59,576 nt of DNA. Origin: an uncultured Lachnospiraceae bacterium (lineage in GTDB: Bacteria; Bacillota; Clostridia; Lachnospirales; Lachnospiraceae). The notes below the pieces were generated by a model. It saw nothing but the letters and a program-made list of their open reading frames with translations, did no database searches and had not been told where the DNA came from. The DNA lies in contig CATLGW010000013.1 of the NCBI GenBank assembly GCA_949948715.1, forward strand, positions 1 through 59,576. The letters run 5' to 3'. How positions within the stretch are numbered: position 1 is the stretch's first letter; the number at the start of each line of letters is the position of its first letter. Shown here piece after piece: positions 7,655 through 16,355 of this stretch. Both the position numbers and the translations under genes were made by a program.

Positions 7655-10600
7655 TTAATCTTCTTCCCCGTCGGTTTCGGGATCCTCGTCGTGACCTTTT
7701 CGCCTGATATCCGCGTTGCCCTGTATGTCGGGAATTGTGCTGTCCTGTTCGGCCGAGGCGTTACCCTGTCCGGCAGGGGCGGTATTGCCCTGTCCGGCTG
7801 CGTTATTTTGCCCTGCCTCGGTGCTGCCTGTCCCGGCGGTGTTTCCCTGTCCCGGGGTGGTGCCGGGCTGAGTGCCGGCCGTAGCGTCGTCCCCTCCGGT
7901 GACGGTTCCGGGCTTCTGCATATTGATCTGATCCTCGGCGCTGATGGTTCGGAGGTCAATCACGGTTTCCTCCAAGGCCGACACGATGGCTCCGGCTCCG
8001 CTCTTTGCCTCGTAGGTTCCGTTGGGAAGCCTGCGCCTCACCACCACCTCGGACAGGGTCCAGGGATCATTGTCGTCTTTGTCCATGGAAAGCCGAAGCT
8101 CCAGGGGCTCTCCTGTGTTATAGAGGTAGGCCGTGAAGGTGTCTGACCTGCCCGACTGGAAGATATCCGCATAGTCCGCATTGCTGTTTGAGAAGTACTG
8201 GCGGATATTGCCCAGGTCGATCTCCACCGTGCGGTCGGGATTGTTGGGATCCCGGCAGACTAAAGTGCCGTAGACCTTGGAGTAGGTTCCCGTGATGGGC
8301 ATCAGGGTGGAGTCTTCCGCTGTCTTCATGGTGAAGATCACGGGCATGACGGTGGAGGCATTCTGCCCGGTGGTCTCGTGGAATACGGCGCTGTTGACAC
8401 TGCCGTCCTCCGGCGTGATGGTCATGGGCAGGCCGATTCCCGTGGCGTACAAGAGCTCGTCGTATTGGTTGTAGTTGCAGGCATATATCGTGTCCGTGGT
8501 CAGGCTGACATTGCCGGTGCAGATAATGCTGACGCCCAGGATTTCATCCACATTGGGCTCATTTAAGGTGGCTGTCAGGGGGTCTCCCTTGGAGAGGCTG
8601 TTCTTGGCCTGCTCCGACAGGAACACATAATCCGACAGGTATTCCACCGAGCTGTCGATGGAGCTGCGGTAGCGGATGGCCACGCCGATATCCCCTGTCT
8701 TGGACAGGCGGATGGGGTCCGTCTGTTTGGTAGTGATGGTCACGGTCTGCCGCATCTCACCTGCGTCCGCGTCGGTGTTTACTATGGCCCGGACGGGGGA
8801 CATCAGGTAGTAATTTTGAAAGTCAATATAGTAGGTCTTGACCTTTTTGCCGTTGTTCACCCGTTCCACGATCACATGGCTCACCGAAGGGTTGGAGTTG
8901 TCCTCGCTGGACAGGGTGAGGGAGGAAATGGCTCCCAGGTTTTTGACGTTCACGCCCCGGATGGCCATGACGCCGTTGTCCATGGTCTCCGTAAAGGTCA
9001 GGGGAAGCTGCATGAAGCCGCTCTGGTAGGTGCCGGTGTACTGCAGCGCCCCGAAGAGCTTGGAGCGGAAGGTGGTGTTGGTTCCGGGGAACACATAGAG
9101 GTTCATGCGCTCCGACATACTGGTCTGGACAGAGCCGCCGGATACAAAGCTGGTGGTCCCGTCGCTGTTTGTCTGGAAGGAGACGTCCATATTCAGGTTG
9201 GCGGCCAGGTAGACTACCGCGTCTCCGCTGCCCAGGTTCACCGTCTTGGGGGTGTCCATGGCCCCGTAGGTGATGGGGGTGAGGGTGCCGTAGCGGTTGT
9301 AGCGGCCGTTATTGTCCAGATACACGTCGCCCTTCTCCGACACTCTGTATATCCTGAGATTTTGCAGCTTGAAGTCACTGTTTTGGTTGGACTGGAAGCG
9401 GATCTGAGAGATTTCCGCCACGTCGTTTAAGCTTAAGTAAAAACGGGAGGGCTGCCCGGCCACATAGGACGCGCCGCTGGTTCCGTTAAATTCGTCCACC
9501 CTCTCGTTTACGTTTATATTGAGGGAGGCGCTGGCGCCTGTAGTCTGCCTATAGTATACAACCGCCGTCAGGCTCGGGTCAACCGTGGCAGTGTCGTGGA
9601 GCACGTCAAATTCCACCAGAAAATCCATGGCGGCGGTATTCTTGGTGACAAAGTATTCCCGACATACGCTGACGGAGTTTGTCTTCTGCTCATCGTCGGC
9701 GTTTTGCTGGGTGGTCAGGCCGGAGATATCGTCCTCCGTGTAGTTGATGTCAATCCAGCCCACATTCTCCACCTTCCAGGAGGAGGAGAGACCGATTCCG
9801 CTCTGCCTGATAATATCGATGGTGTCGATTTTCAGCTTGTCGAAGGTGTTGGCGTCCTCCGTGTTGGAGCTGTGGGTGTAGATTCTGACCCCCCTGGGCG
9901 GCCCGTAGTACTGGTTGGTCATAATGGTGAAGGAGGAGGTCTCCCCCTGCCGGAAAGCGTCCCCGGCGATCTGCTCGTTGGCCAGCACCACGCCGCTGGC
10001 TCCGTTCTCGAACAGAAGCTGGAAGAAGAAATAATTGCTGCTGCCCGCATCCGCCACGGGGGATACCTTCACCTGGAGCTCATAGGTGCTCTTCACCGAG
10101 GCCAGCTTTAAATCCTGGTTGATCTCATCGTAGGCCATCTCCTTCTTGATGGCGGTGAGGCCCTGGGAAGAGTCCGGATTCTGTTCTATGGGTTCCCCGG
10201 TGCTGTAGTCGATGAAATTCAGGGTCTTGCTGGAGGCGCCGGGGGAGAAGTAGGTGGTGCGATCCACGCCGGCCATCAAATCTCCTTTGTCCACCCTGCG
10301 GTAGAGATAGTTGAGTCCGAATGCCTGAACTGAATCCGAAACCCCGGGGAGCGCATTGCTAGGTACTGAATAATTGCTGTACACTTCATGGTCCACGTCC
10401 AGCACACGGTAGATGTTTACGCTATCTAACTGAAATTTGTCTCCCGCCTCCGTAAATTCCTGGAGGGTCACGGTCACTGACTGGAAAGCCTGGACGTTTT
10501 TCAGTTCTATCAGAAAGTTAATATCCTTTCCTTGGTTCTGGGGAATAAAGGTTCCACGGAGTATGGAATTGGGTTCGCCGTAGAATTCCCTTGTCTTGGC

Positions 10601-12829
10601 GTTGAGCATATAGGTGGCGCTCTGCCGCATTCCCTGGGTGTCCACGTAGTTTAGGGTGATCTCCATGTCCTTTGCCGTGCTGGTTCCTGCCACGGAGGAG
10701 GGTTTTATCTCAAAGAGATAGGTGCTGCTGTAATTTAAGGAGGGCTCATAGGGGTGGTAATTGCTGCTGCCGTCGTTTAAATGTCCGGCCAGATTGTCCG
10801 GGTCGGGCTTGATCAGGTGTTGTCTCTCGCCCACGTTCAGCCGCAGGGTGTCTCCCGGAAGGAGCTGGAAGCCGCCGCCAGGCGCATAATAGAGCTTCGG
10901 ATATTCCTTGAAGGCTACGTCCGGGTGGAAGGAGTGAAAACGGAATGGCATCATGGACTGACCGAAATCATACAATCGCTTTAACTGGTCCCTGTTGGTG
11001 ATTTGAGGCTCGGAAGCATAGATGGCGAAGGACTGCAGCTGCCAACTGGCATCTATGCCGACGCTGCCAAGCTCTACCCGGATAATGTCGTCCGCCGTCC
11101 CCGTAGCCATATCCAGCAGGCAGATGGGCAGACAGTCCACCTGGCCCTTGCCAAAGAGCTCCTCTGAAATGTGGGAATCTGTGATGCCCTTTTCATTCAG
11201 CCAGGACCAGGTCCCCTCCGCCAGGTAGAAACGCATGGTGCGGACCGAAGGGTAGAGAGGGCCCAGATCCTGTAAGTTTGTGTTGCTGGAGGTGTACTGG
11301 GTGTCCGTTTTGGTCTGATAGGTCACATCCACATAGACGTCCTTCAGGCTGTCCTTGGAAGGCGACGAGGTATAATGGAACGAATCCGTGCTCAGCTTAA
11401 GCCCCGCATCCGGTTTGTCCTGGGTCTGGAACATGAGATAGAAGTCGGTGGCCGTGGGGGTGAGGTTGCTTTTTACGGTACTTTTGATTTCCTTCCCGGG
11501 GGAAATCAGGTGGTATCCCGGCCTGGCGTTCTCGTCCATGGACACGGAGGTGCGGGTCTGGGAGCTGAAGGCCACGTTCGCGCTGTTCTGCCAGTGGGCC
11601 AAAAGAAGCCACGGATGGTTTTCGGTATAGTTGTTGGCCGTGGAGACGGTCATGCTGGAGCATGACCCGGAGTAGGCCGGGCTGTTTTGCAGGGGGACGA
11701 CGGGGTAGGAGCCGTGATTCCAATCGCCGTTTTCATAGGACATCAGCGCGATGGACTCGGGCAGCCATCCGGTGCCCGAGGGGCCAAGGGGTTCCACGGC
11801 GATCCGGGTAATGCCCATATCGTAAGTGCTGCGGCTTATCTTTTTTCCCGTAAAGGGGATGTCGATCACGCTGTTGCCGTACAGGTCATGGGCCCATGCG
11901 GACTTGCCCTGGGCCTGGGCGGCGCCCTGCAGATCCACCACTCCCACCAGCTCCTCATGGTTCCCCCCGCCGGAGGCCAGGGGATATTGGCCGTAGACAT
12001 AGAAGCGCACATTGTGGGGGAAGCCGCCCGCCTCCTGGGTGGCCACCCGCAGCACATAATCCGTGCCCTCGGAGCTGAGCGTATTGCGCGCAGAGTCTCG
12101 GGCCAGGGGGATGACTACCTCCCCGGGATTGGAATTCCCCGCCAGGGGTTTCAGGGAGTCCGCGTTTTGGTTAGTCCAGACATAGGTGGGCGTTTCGGAG
12201 AAGAGGTTGAATTCGCGGTAATATTCCCCGCCCACGTCCTGGGTCAGGTCGCCGATGTACGCGGGATGCTTGTAAATCCGGAAATAATTGATGCGGATAT
12301 TGTCGTAGCGGCCGTCTTTCGGGGGATCCAGGGAAATATGCACCTCGCTTAAGTCGGTCACATCGTTGGGAACCATGAACACCATATAGTAGGTCTCCCC
12401 CGCCTTGATCATGGAAGCAAACTGGGCGTCGGAGGAGGCGTAATTCCCCTTGGGAAAGGTGTAGCCGTCCTGTACGTTCGGTCCGTGGCTGCTGTAGAAG
12501 CAGGTGATACCGGTCTGCATGACCTGGGCGTCGGCCTTTTTGGTGTGTTGGCCCTTCTTGTCCGTGTAGGTGTAATAGAGCTGTACATAGGTGGACAGGG
12601 TGGTGCCGGAGTCCGGGGCGTCGTCCAGGCCGATCTCCATGATCCAAGGTGTCCTGCCTTTTTTGGGATAATCCTTCGCCAGCTGGATCATGGAGAACTC
12701 GAAATCGAAGGCTTTGGCGGGCGCGGCGGGGAGCAGGGAGAACAGGCCTCCCAGCAGAACCGCAGACAAAAAGACGGACAGCACGCGCCTCATCATCCGG
12801 GAGAAATACTTCATGTAGTCATGCTTCAT
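7655..12829 (-). CDS. Giant secreted modular beta-rich protein (1724 residues) next to the secretion-like locus
   Basis: A Sec signal peptide is clear: basic start (MKHDYMKYFSRMMRR), hydrophobic core and cleavage near PAKA-FDFE at about residue 40. The body is a chain of beta-rich modules of roughly 150-200 residues that end in a similar pattern (W.L..v.IYR: QLQSFAIYASEP, DSVNIYRVLD, QNLRIYRVSE). This resembles jelly-roll or PLAT-like folds, but no known family is firmly recognised. Residues about 1635-1724 are a Gly/Gln/Asn/Thr-rich linker with GQGNTA-like units, then a charged acidic end. There is no LPXTG, lipobox or C-terminal membrane helix, so it is released or held non-covalently. It is read away from the VirD4-like gene across a shared 155-base intergenic region. 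Ribosome site AAGGAGGT. Confidence 0.82.
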   Translation of the reverse strand: MKHDYMKYFSRMMRRVLSVFLSAVLLGGLFSLLPAAPAKAFDFEFSMIQLAKDYPKKGRTPWIMEIGLDDAPDSGTTLSTYVQLYYTYTDKKGQHTKKADAQVMQTGITCFYSSHGPNVQDGYTFPKGNYASSDAQFASMIKAGETYYMVFMVPNDVTDLSEVHISLDPPKDGRYDNIRINYFRIYKHPAYIGDLTQDVGGEYYREFNLFSETPTYVWTNQNADSLKPLAGNSNPGEVVIPLARDSARNTLSSEGTDYVLRVATQEAGGFPHNVRFYVYGQYPLASGGGNHEELVGVVDLQGAAQAQGKSAWAHDLYGNSVIDIPFTGKKISRSTYDMGITRIAVEPLGPSGTGWLPESIALMSYENGDWNHGSYPVVPLQNSPAYSGSCSSMTVSTANNYTENHPWLLLAHWQNSANVAFSSQTRTSVSMDENARPGYHLISPGKEIKSTVKSNLTPTATDFYLMFQTQDKPDAGLKLSTDSFHYTSSPSKDSLKDVYVDVTYQTKTDTQYTSSNTNLQDLGPLYPSVRTMRFYLAEGTWSWLNEKGITDSHISEELFGKGQVDCLPICLLDMATGTADDIIRVELGSVGIDASWQLQSFAIYASEPQITNRDQLKRLYDFGQSMMPFRFHSFHPDVAFKEYPKLYYAPGGGFQLLPGDTLRLNVGERQHLIKPDPDNLAGHLNDGSSNYHPYEPSLNYSSTYLFEIKPSSVAGTSTAKDMEITLNYVDTQGMRQSATYMLNAKTREFYGEPNSILRGTFIPQNQGKDINFLIELKNVQAFQSVTVTLQEFTEAGDKFQLDSVNIYRVLDVDHEVYSNYSVPSNALPGVSDSVQAFGLNYLYRRVDKGDLMAGVDRTTYFSPGASSKTLNFIDYSTGEPIEQNPDSSQGLTAIKKEMAYDEINQDLKLASVKSTYELQVKVSPVADAGSSNYFFFQLLFENGASGVVLANEQIAGDAFRQGETSSFTIMTNQYYGPPRGVRIYTHSSNTEDANTFDKLKIDTIDIIRQSGIGLSSSWKVENVGWIDINYTEDDISGLTTQQNADDEQKTNSVSVCREYFVTKNTAAMDFLVEFDVLHDTATVDPSLTAVVYYRQTTGASASLNINVNERVDEFNGTSGASYVAGQPSRFYLSLNDVAEISQIRFQSNQNSDFKLQNLRIYRVSEKGDVYLDNNGRYNRYGTLTPITYGAMDTPKTVNLGSGDAVVYLAANLNMDVSFQTNSDGTTSFVSGGSVQTSMSERMNLYVFPGTNTTFRSKLFGALQYTGTYQSGFMQLPLTFTETMDNGVMAIRGVNVKNLGAISSLTLSSEDNSNPSVSHVIVERVNNGKKVKTYYIDFQNYYLMSPVRAIVNTDADAGEMRQTVTITTKQTDPIRLSKTGDIGVAIRYRSSIDSSVEYLSDYVFLSEQAKNSLSKGDPLTATLNEPNVDEILGVSIICTGNVSLTTDTIYACNYNQYDELLYATGIGLPMTITPEDGSVNSAVFHETTGQNASTVMPVIFTMKTAEDSTLMPITGTYSKVYGTLVCRDPNNPDRTVEIDLGNIRQYFSNSNADYADIFQSGRSDTFTAYLYNTGEPLELRLSMDKDDNDPWTLSEVVVRRRLPNGTYEAKSGAGAIVSALEETVIDLRTISAEDQINMQKPGTVTGGDDATAGTQPGTTPGQGNTAGTGSTEAGQNNAAGQGNTAPAGQGNASAEQDSTIPDIQGNADIRRKGHDEDPETDGEED

Positions 12830-12921
12830 TTGTTTTCTTTACCTCCTTAATCAAAATTGACAAATCCACGGCAAATTTGGTGCTGTGAATGAAAATTCGC
12901 TTGTGCTAAGATAATGACAAA

Positions 12922-12950
12922 AATATAGCATTACGATTTTTGAATTTCAA
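12922..12950 (-). promoter_or_regulatory. Promoter of the giant secreted-protein gene
   Basis: On the minus strand TTGAAA (12945-12950) and TATATT (12922-12927) are separated by 17 bases. The transcript would start about 90 bases before the ATG at 12829. Confidence 0.65.
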
Positions 12951-12955
12951 CCAAA

Positions 12956-12984
12956 CTGCAAGAATGACGGTTTTCTAACATAAT
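12956..12984 (+). promoter_or_regulatory. Possible promoter of the secretion-like operon
   Basis: CATAAT (12979-12984) with a weak CTGCAA -35 (12956-12961) at 17-base spacing precedes the VirD4-like gene. The intergenic region 12830-13037 is AT-rich and shared by two divergent genes, so joint control is plausible. The -35 match is poor. Confidence 0.35.
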
Positions 12985-13037
12985 TGGGAGACGTCACCGG
13001 GCGGTTTAAATGTGGTGTTAGGAGAGGCGGTCTGCAT

Positions 13038-15032
13038 ATGGAGAAAAAGAAGGTTTTGAAAGTGGTTCTGCTGGGGATTATCTGCCTGGTCTGTGTGGCT
13101 GCGGGGGCCTTTGTCTTCGGGAGTCTGGGGCTTCGAGTGGAAAATTACCAGAACGGGGAGCCTTTGTTTTCCGCCGAGATTATGAGAGAGCCCATGGCTT
13201 ATCTCTACGGCCTGATCTTTCCGGTTCTGTTTCTGCTTCTGTACTTTGCCCTGGCCAGGCGCAGGGTAAACACGAAGAAGCTGTTAAGCGGAAAGGGAAA
13301 GGGGCTGGACAGTCCTTTGGAGAATTCCCGTTTCCTGACGGACAAGGAGAGGGATAAATATTTTCCGGGCTTTCGCTTCAGCGCTGCCACGGAGGTCTCA
13401 AAGGACGGCGTGCCGGTGCGGGCGGTCCTGGACGCAAAGGGAAGGGAGCTGGAGGTGAATGTGTGCCCCGGGGCCCACAGCCTGGTAATCGGAGCCACCG
13501 GCTCCGGAAAGACCACCACCTTTATCAATCCCATGATACAGATTATCGCGGAGACCAGCTCAGGCTCCTCCATGATTATGACGGACCCCAAGGGAGAGCT
13601 GTTCTCCCTCCACAGCGGGAAGCTGAAGGATCAGGGCTATGACGTGAAGGTCCTTGATCTGAGGGATACCTACTCCTCCTACCGATGGAATCCCCTGGAG
13701 AGCATCTGGAATATGTATCAGGATTTTGTGGAGGCCGGGAAGGGTATCCGGGTACATAAGGATTCCATACAAAAATACAAGGAGCTGGAACGGCAGGATC
13801 CGGAGGAGGACTACGGAAACGAGGACGGAATCTGGTACGAGTACCGTGGGAAGGCCTACGCTTACAGAGAGGGCTGTGTCAATGAGGTCTCCGTGGTCCG
13901 GCAGAAGATCTATGACGAGATGTACGAGGACTTAAACGATCTGGTGTCCGTCATCTGTCCCATCGAATCCAAGGACGATCCCGTCTGGGAGAAGGGGGCA
14001 CGCTCCATCATTATGGCCACGCTCTTGGCCATGCTGGAGGACAGCGAGAATCCGGAGCTTCGCATGACCAAAGAAAAGTACAATTTCTTTAATCTGAACA
14101 AGATTGTAGCCAACTCCGAGAACGAGTTCGAGGAGCTGAAGAAATATTTTGAGGGCAGGAGCAGTCTATCGGCGGCAGTCACCCTGTCCAGGCAGGTTCT
14201 GAGCGCGGCGGACTCCACCCTGTCCAGCTATATGTCCATCGCCTTCGACAAGCTCTCCATGTTCAACGACAAGGGGCTCTGCGGTCTGACCTCCGCCACG
14301 GACATCGACGCCGACGGTCTGGCGGAGCGGCCAACGGCGCTTTTCTTAAAGATTCCGGATGAGAAGGACACCCGGCACGCTCTGGCCTCCGTATTCATCC
14401 TGTGTATGTACAAGGCTCTGATCAAGAAGGCCTCCTCCCGGGAGGATCTCTCCCTGCCCCGGAACGTGTATTTCATATTGGATGAGTTCGGTAATATGCC
14501 TAAAATAGAAAAGTTCGACAAGATGATCACGGTGGGACGTTCCAGGAAAATCTGGTTCAATATGGTGGTGCAGTCCTACGCCCAGCTAAACGCCGTCTAC
14601 GGAGACCAGGTGGCGGACATTGTAAAGAGCAACTGCGGCGTGAAGATGTTCATCGGCTCCAACGATATCGACACCTGCAAGGAGTTTTCGGAGCTGTGCG
14701 GCAATGTGACTATTTCCACAAACAGCGTATCCAGCAATTCCCAGGACAGAGACGGCCAGTTCTCCCTGTCGTCCCAGATGCAGACCAGACCGTTAATCTA
14801 CCCCTCGGAGCTCCAGAAGCTCAACAACAAGGAGAGCACCGGGAACGCCATTATCGTCACCTTCGGCAACTTCCCGTTGAAGACCAAATTCACCCCCAGC
14901 TACCAGTGCAAATATTACCGCATGGGGCAGATGGATCTGGCGGAGGTGAAAAAGAACGCCTTTATTGCGGATAAGGTGTTCTATGACGTGGCCAGGAGGA
15001 ACCGGCTGATCGTGGGCGAGGATCAGGAGTAG
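13038..15032 (+). CDS. VirD4/TraG-family type IV coupling ATPase
   Basis: Membrane-anchored hexameric ATPase that in type IV systems recruits substrates and feeds them to the channel. Two N-terminal membrane helices (about residues 7-29 and 54-72) precede the ATPase. Walker A is GATGSGKT (152-159) and Walker B is FILDEFGNMP (D482, E483), followed by VGRSRKIWFNMVVQSYAQL, typical of TraG/VirD4. Length 664 is in the family range. The frame is open from TTG 12984, but GGAGAGG supports ATG 13038, where the membrane segment begins. It is the first gene of the right arm. In conjugation it would dock a relaxase, and none is encoded here, so its substrate is likely protein or is encoded elsewhere. Confidence 0.93.
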   Translation: MEKKKVLKVVLLGIICLVCVAAGAFVFGSLGLRVENYQNGEPLFSAEIMREPMAYLYGLIFPVLFLLLYFALARRRVNTKKLLSGKGKGLDSPLENSRFLTDKERDKYFPGFRFSAATEVSKDGVPVRAVLDAKGRELEVNVCPGAHSLVIGATGSGKTTTFINPMIQIIAETSSGSSMIMTDPKGELFSLHSGKLKDQGYDVKVLDLRDTYSSYRWNPLESIWNMYQDFVEAGKGIRVHKDSIQKYKELERQDPEEDYGNEDGIWYEYRGKAYAYREGCVNEVSVVRQKIYDEMYEDLNDLVSVICPIESKDDPVWEKGARSIIMATLLAMLEDSENPELRMTKEKYNFFNLNKIVANSENEFEELKKYFEGRSSLSAAVTLSRQVLSAADSTLSSYMSIAFDKLSMFNDKGLCGLTSATDIDADGLAERPTALFLKIPDEKDTRHALASVFILCMYKALIKKASSREDLSLPRNVYFILDEFGNMPKIEKFDKMITVGRSRKIWFNMVVQSYAQLNAVYGDQVADIVKSNCGVKMFIGSNDIDTCKEFSELCGNVTISTNSVSSNSQDRDGQFSLSSQMQTRPLIYPSELQKLNNKESTGNAIIVTFGNFPLKTKFTPSYQCKYYRMGQMDLAEVKKNAFIADKVFYDVARRNRLIVGEDQE

Positions 15033-15081
15033 AGCCCCCGGGACATGGCGGCGGGTTAGTTTACGGATAGGAGCAGAGCGG

Positions 15082-16275
15082 ATGGACAGAAAATTTTTGA
15101 CAGGAAGGATTCCAATAGGAAAATGCCTGGGAACGGCGGCGGTGTCCGTGTTTTTGGCTATGGCGGCCCTTCTTCGGGCGTCGGCGGCACAGATACCCGG
15201 GGCGGAGGACGGCCAGGGCGTTATTGGCTCCCAGGGCGCATCTTCTCCCACCCAGGGGGAGAACGGCGGCTACGCTACCATTATCCAGGAGGAGACGGAA
15301 GGCCAGGGCGGGTTTTTCGGCGAGTATTACACTCCCTCCCAGGGAGGGGGCGTGACCTATCTGCCCGCGGATTATGACATGACCTACAGCGGCCCTTTGG
15401 ACGGAGCCACGGGGGGAATCCCGGAGGGGGATTCCGCCGGGGAGACACAGACGGAAACGAGCGGCATTTATAAGATCACGGAGAAGCTGAGTTACGACCC
15501 GGAGAAGCAGCAGTATGTCAATTATATCCACGGAAACAGGGACAAATATTTCTACAGCTCCGTGCCGCCGGGAATTGTGACCAACGGCATGGTCTCCTTC
15601 CAGATGGGAAACCGCAGTCAATATGTACTTTACCGGAACGGGGAGCGGGTGAACGACGCGGATGTCTCCAATATTGTGGAGGAGGGCGGCTATATCCTGG
15701 AGTGCTTTGAGCAGGGGGGCGTGGAGGCGGAGCGCTTTGAGTTTACCATCCTTCTGTCCCAGACCAATTCCATGGAGCAGTTCGTCCTTCCGGAGGGCTT
15801 CCGTTTCACCGCGGTCACGGTAAACGGAGAGAATGCGGCGGTTCCCTACGGGGACACCTACCATATGCCCAGTGACGGCAGATATGTCTTTCAATTCGGA
15901 TGCGAGGAGATTTCCTCCTATTTTGTGACGGAGGTGCGAAAGGACACGGTGGCTCCCCGTCTGGAGATCGTCGGTCCGGTGGACGGCAGGGCCAAGGGGC
16001 CGGTGACGCTGACGGTGGCTGCGGAGGAGGAGACGGCTATACAGATTACCCGGGACGGAGTGGAGATCGGCGTGCCCATAGACATGGTGCTGGACGACTA
16101 TGGGGAATATGTGGTGGTCATACAGGATAACGCGGGGAACAGGAACGAATACCGATTTACCATAGAACTGTATTTCACCATGACCTCCCTGCTGGTATTT
16201 CTGTTGCTGGCCGCCATTGCGGCGGGACTCTTCGGATATTACAAATACGTGAAGAATCATTTGAGAATCCGATGA
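15082..16275 (+). CDS. Secreted, membrane-anchored protein with C-terminal Ig-like domain
   Basis: Residues 1-36 form a signal peptide (GTAAVSVFLAMAALLRASAA). A Gly/Gln/Ser-rich low-complexity region runs to about 130, followed by beta-rich segments. An Ig-like domain lies at about 295-372, beginning DTVAPRLEIVGPVDG and including DDYGEYVVVIQDNAGN. One membrane helix (about 376-393, LLVFLLLAAIAAGLFGYY) is followed by a short basic tail. The topology places the bulk outside the cell. It sits between the coupling ATPase and the VirB6-like gene, where Gram-positive type IV loci usually carry channel or surface components. It is not a recognisable VirB8/TcpC or hydrolase. It may be a surface or scaffold part of the machine. 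Function is inferred from context only. Confidence 0.7.
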   Translation: MDRKFLTGRIPIGKCLGTAAVSVFLAMAALLRASAAQIPGAEDGQGVIGSQGASSPTQGENGGYATIIQEETEGQGGFFGEYYTPSQGGGVTYLPADYDMTYSGPLDGATGGIPEGDSAGETQTETSGIYKITEKLSYDPEKQQYVNYIHGNRDKYFYSSVPPGIVTNGMVSFQMGNRSQYVLYRNGERVNDADVSNIVEEGGYILECFEQGGVEAERFEFTILLSQTNSMEQFVLPEGFRFTAVTVNGENAAVPYGDTYHMPSDGRYVFQFGCEEISSYFVTEVRKDTVAPRLEIVGPVDGRAKGPVTLTVAAEEETAIQITRDGVEIGVPIDMVLDDYGEYVVVIQDNAGNRNEYRFTIELYFTMTSLLVFLLLAAIAAGLFGYYKYVKNHLRIR

Positions 16276-16355
16276 CAGGGCGTGTGCCCCGGCGATGTAT
16301 GGCCCAAGGTGTGAACGACAGAGATAGCCGCTTGGGCGGCGGAATGTGAGGAAGT

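Noticed and set aside
7564..7959. Upstream extension of the 211-residue gene
   Set aside because: This part overlaps the end of the giant secreted-protein gene on the same strand in another frame. The ribosome site supports the later start.
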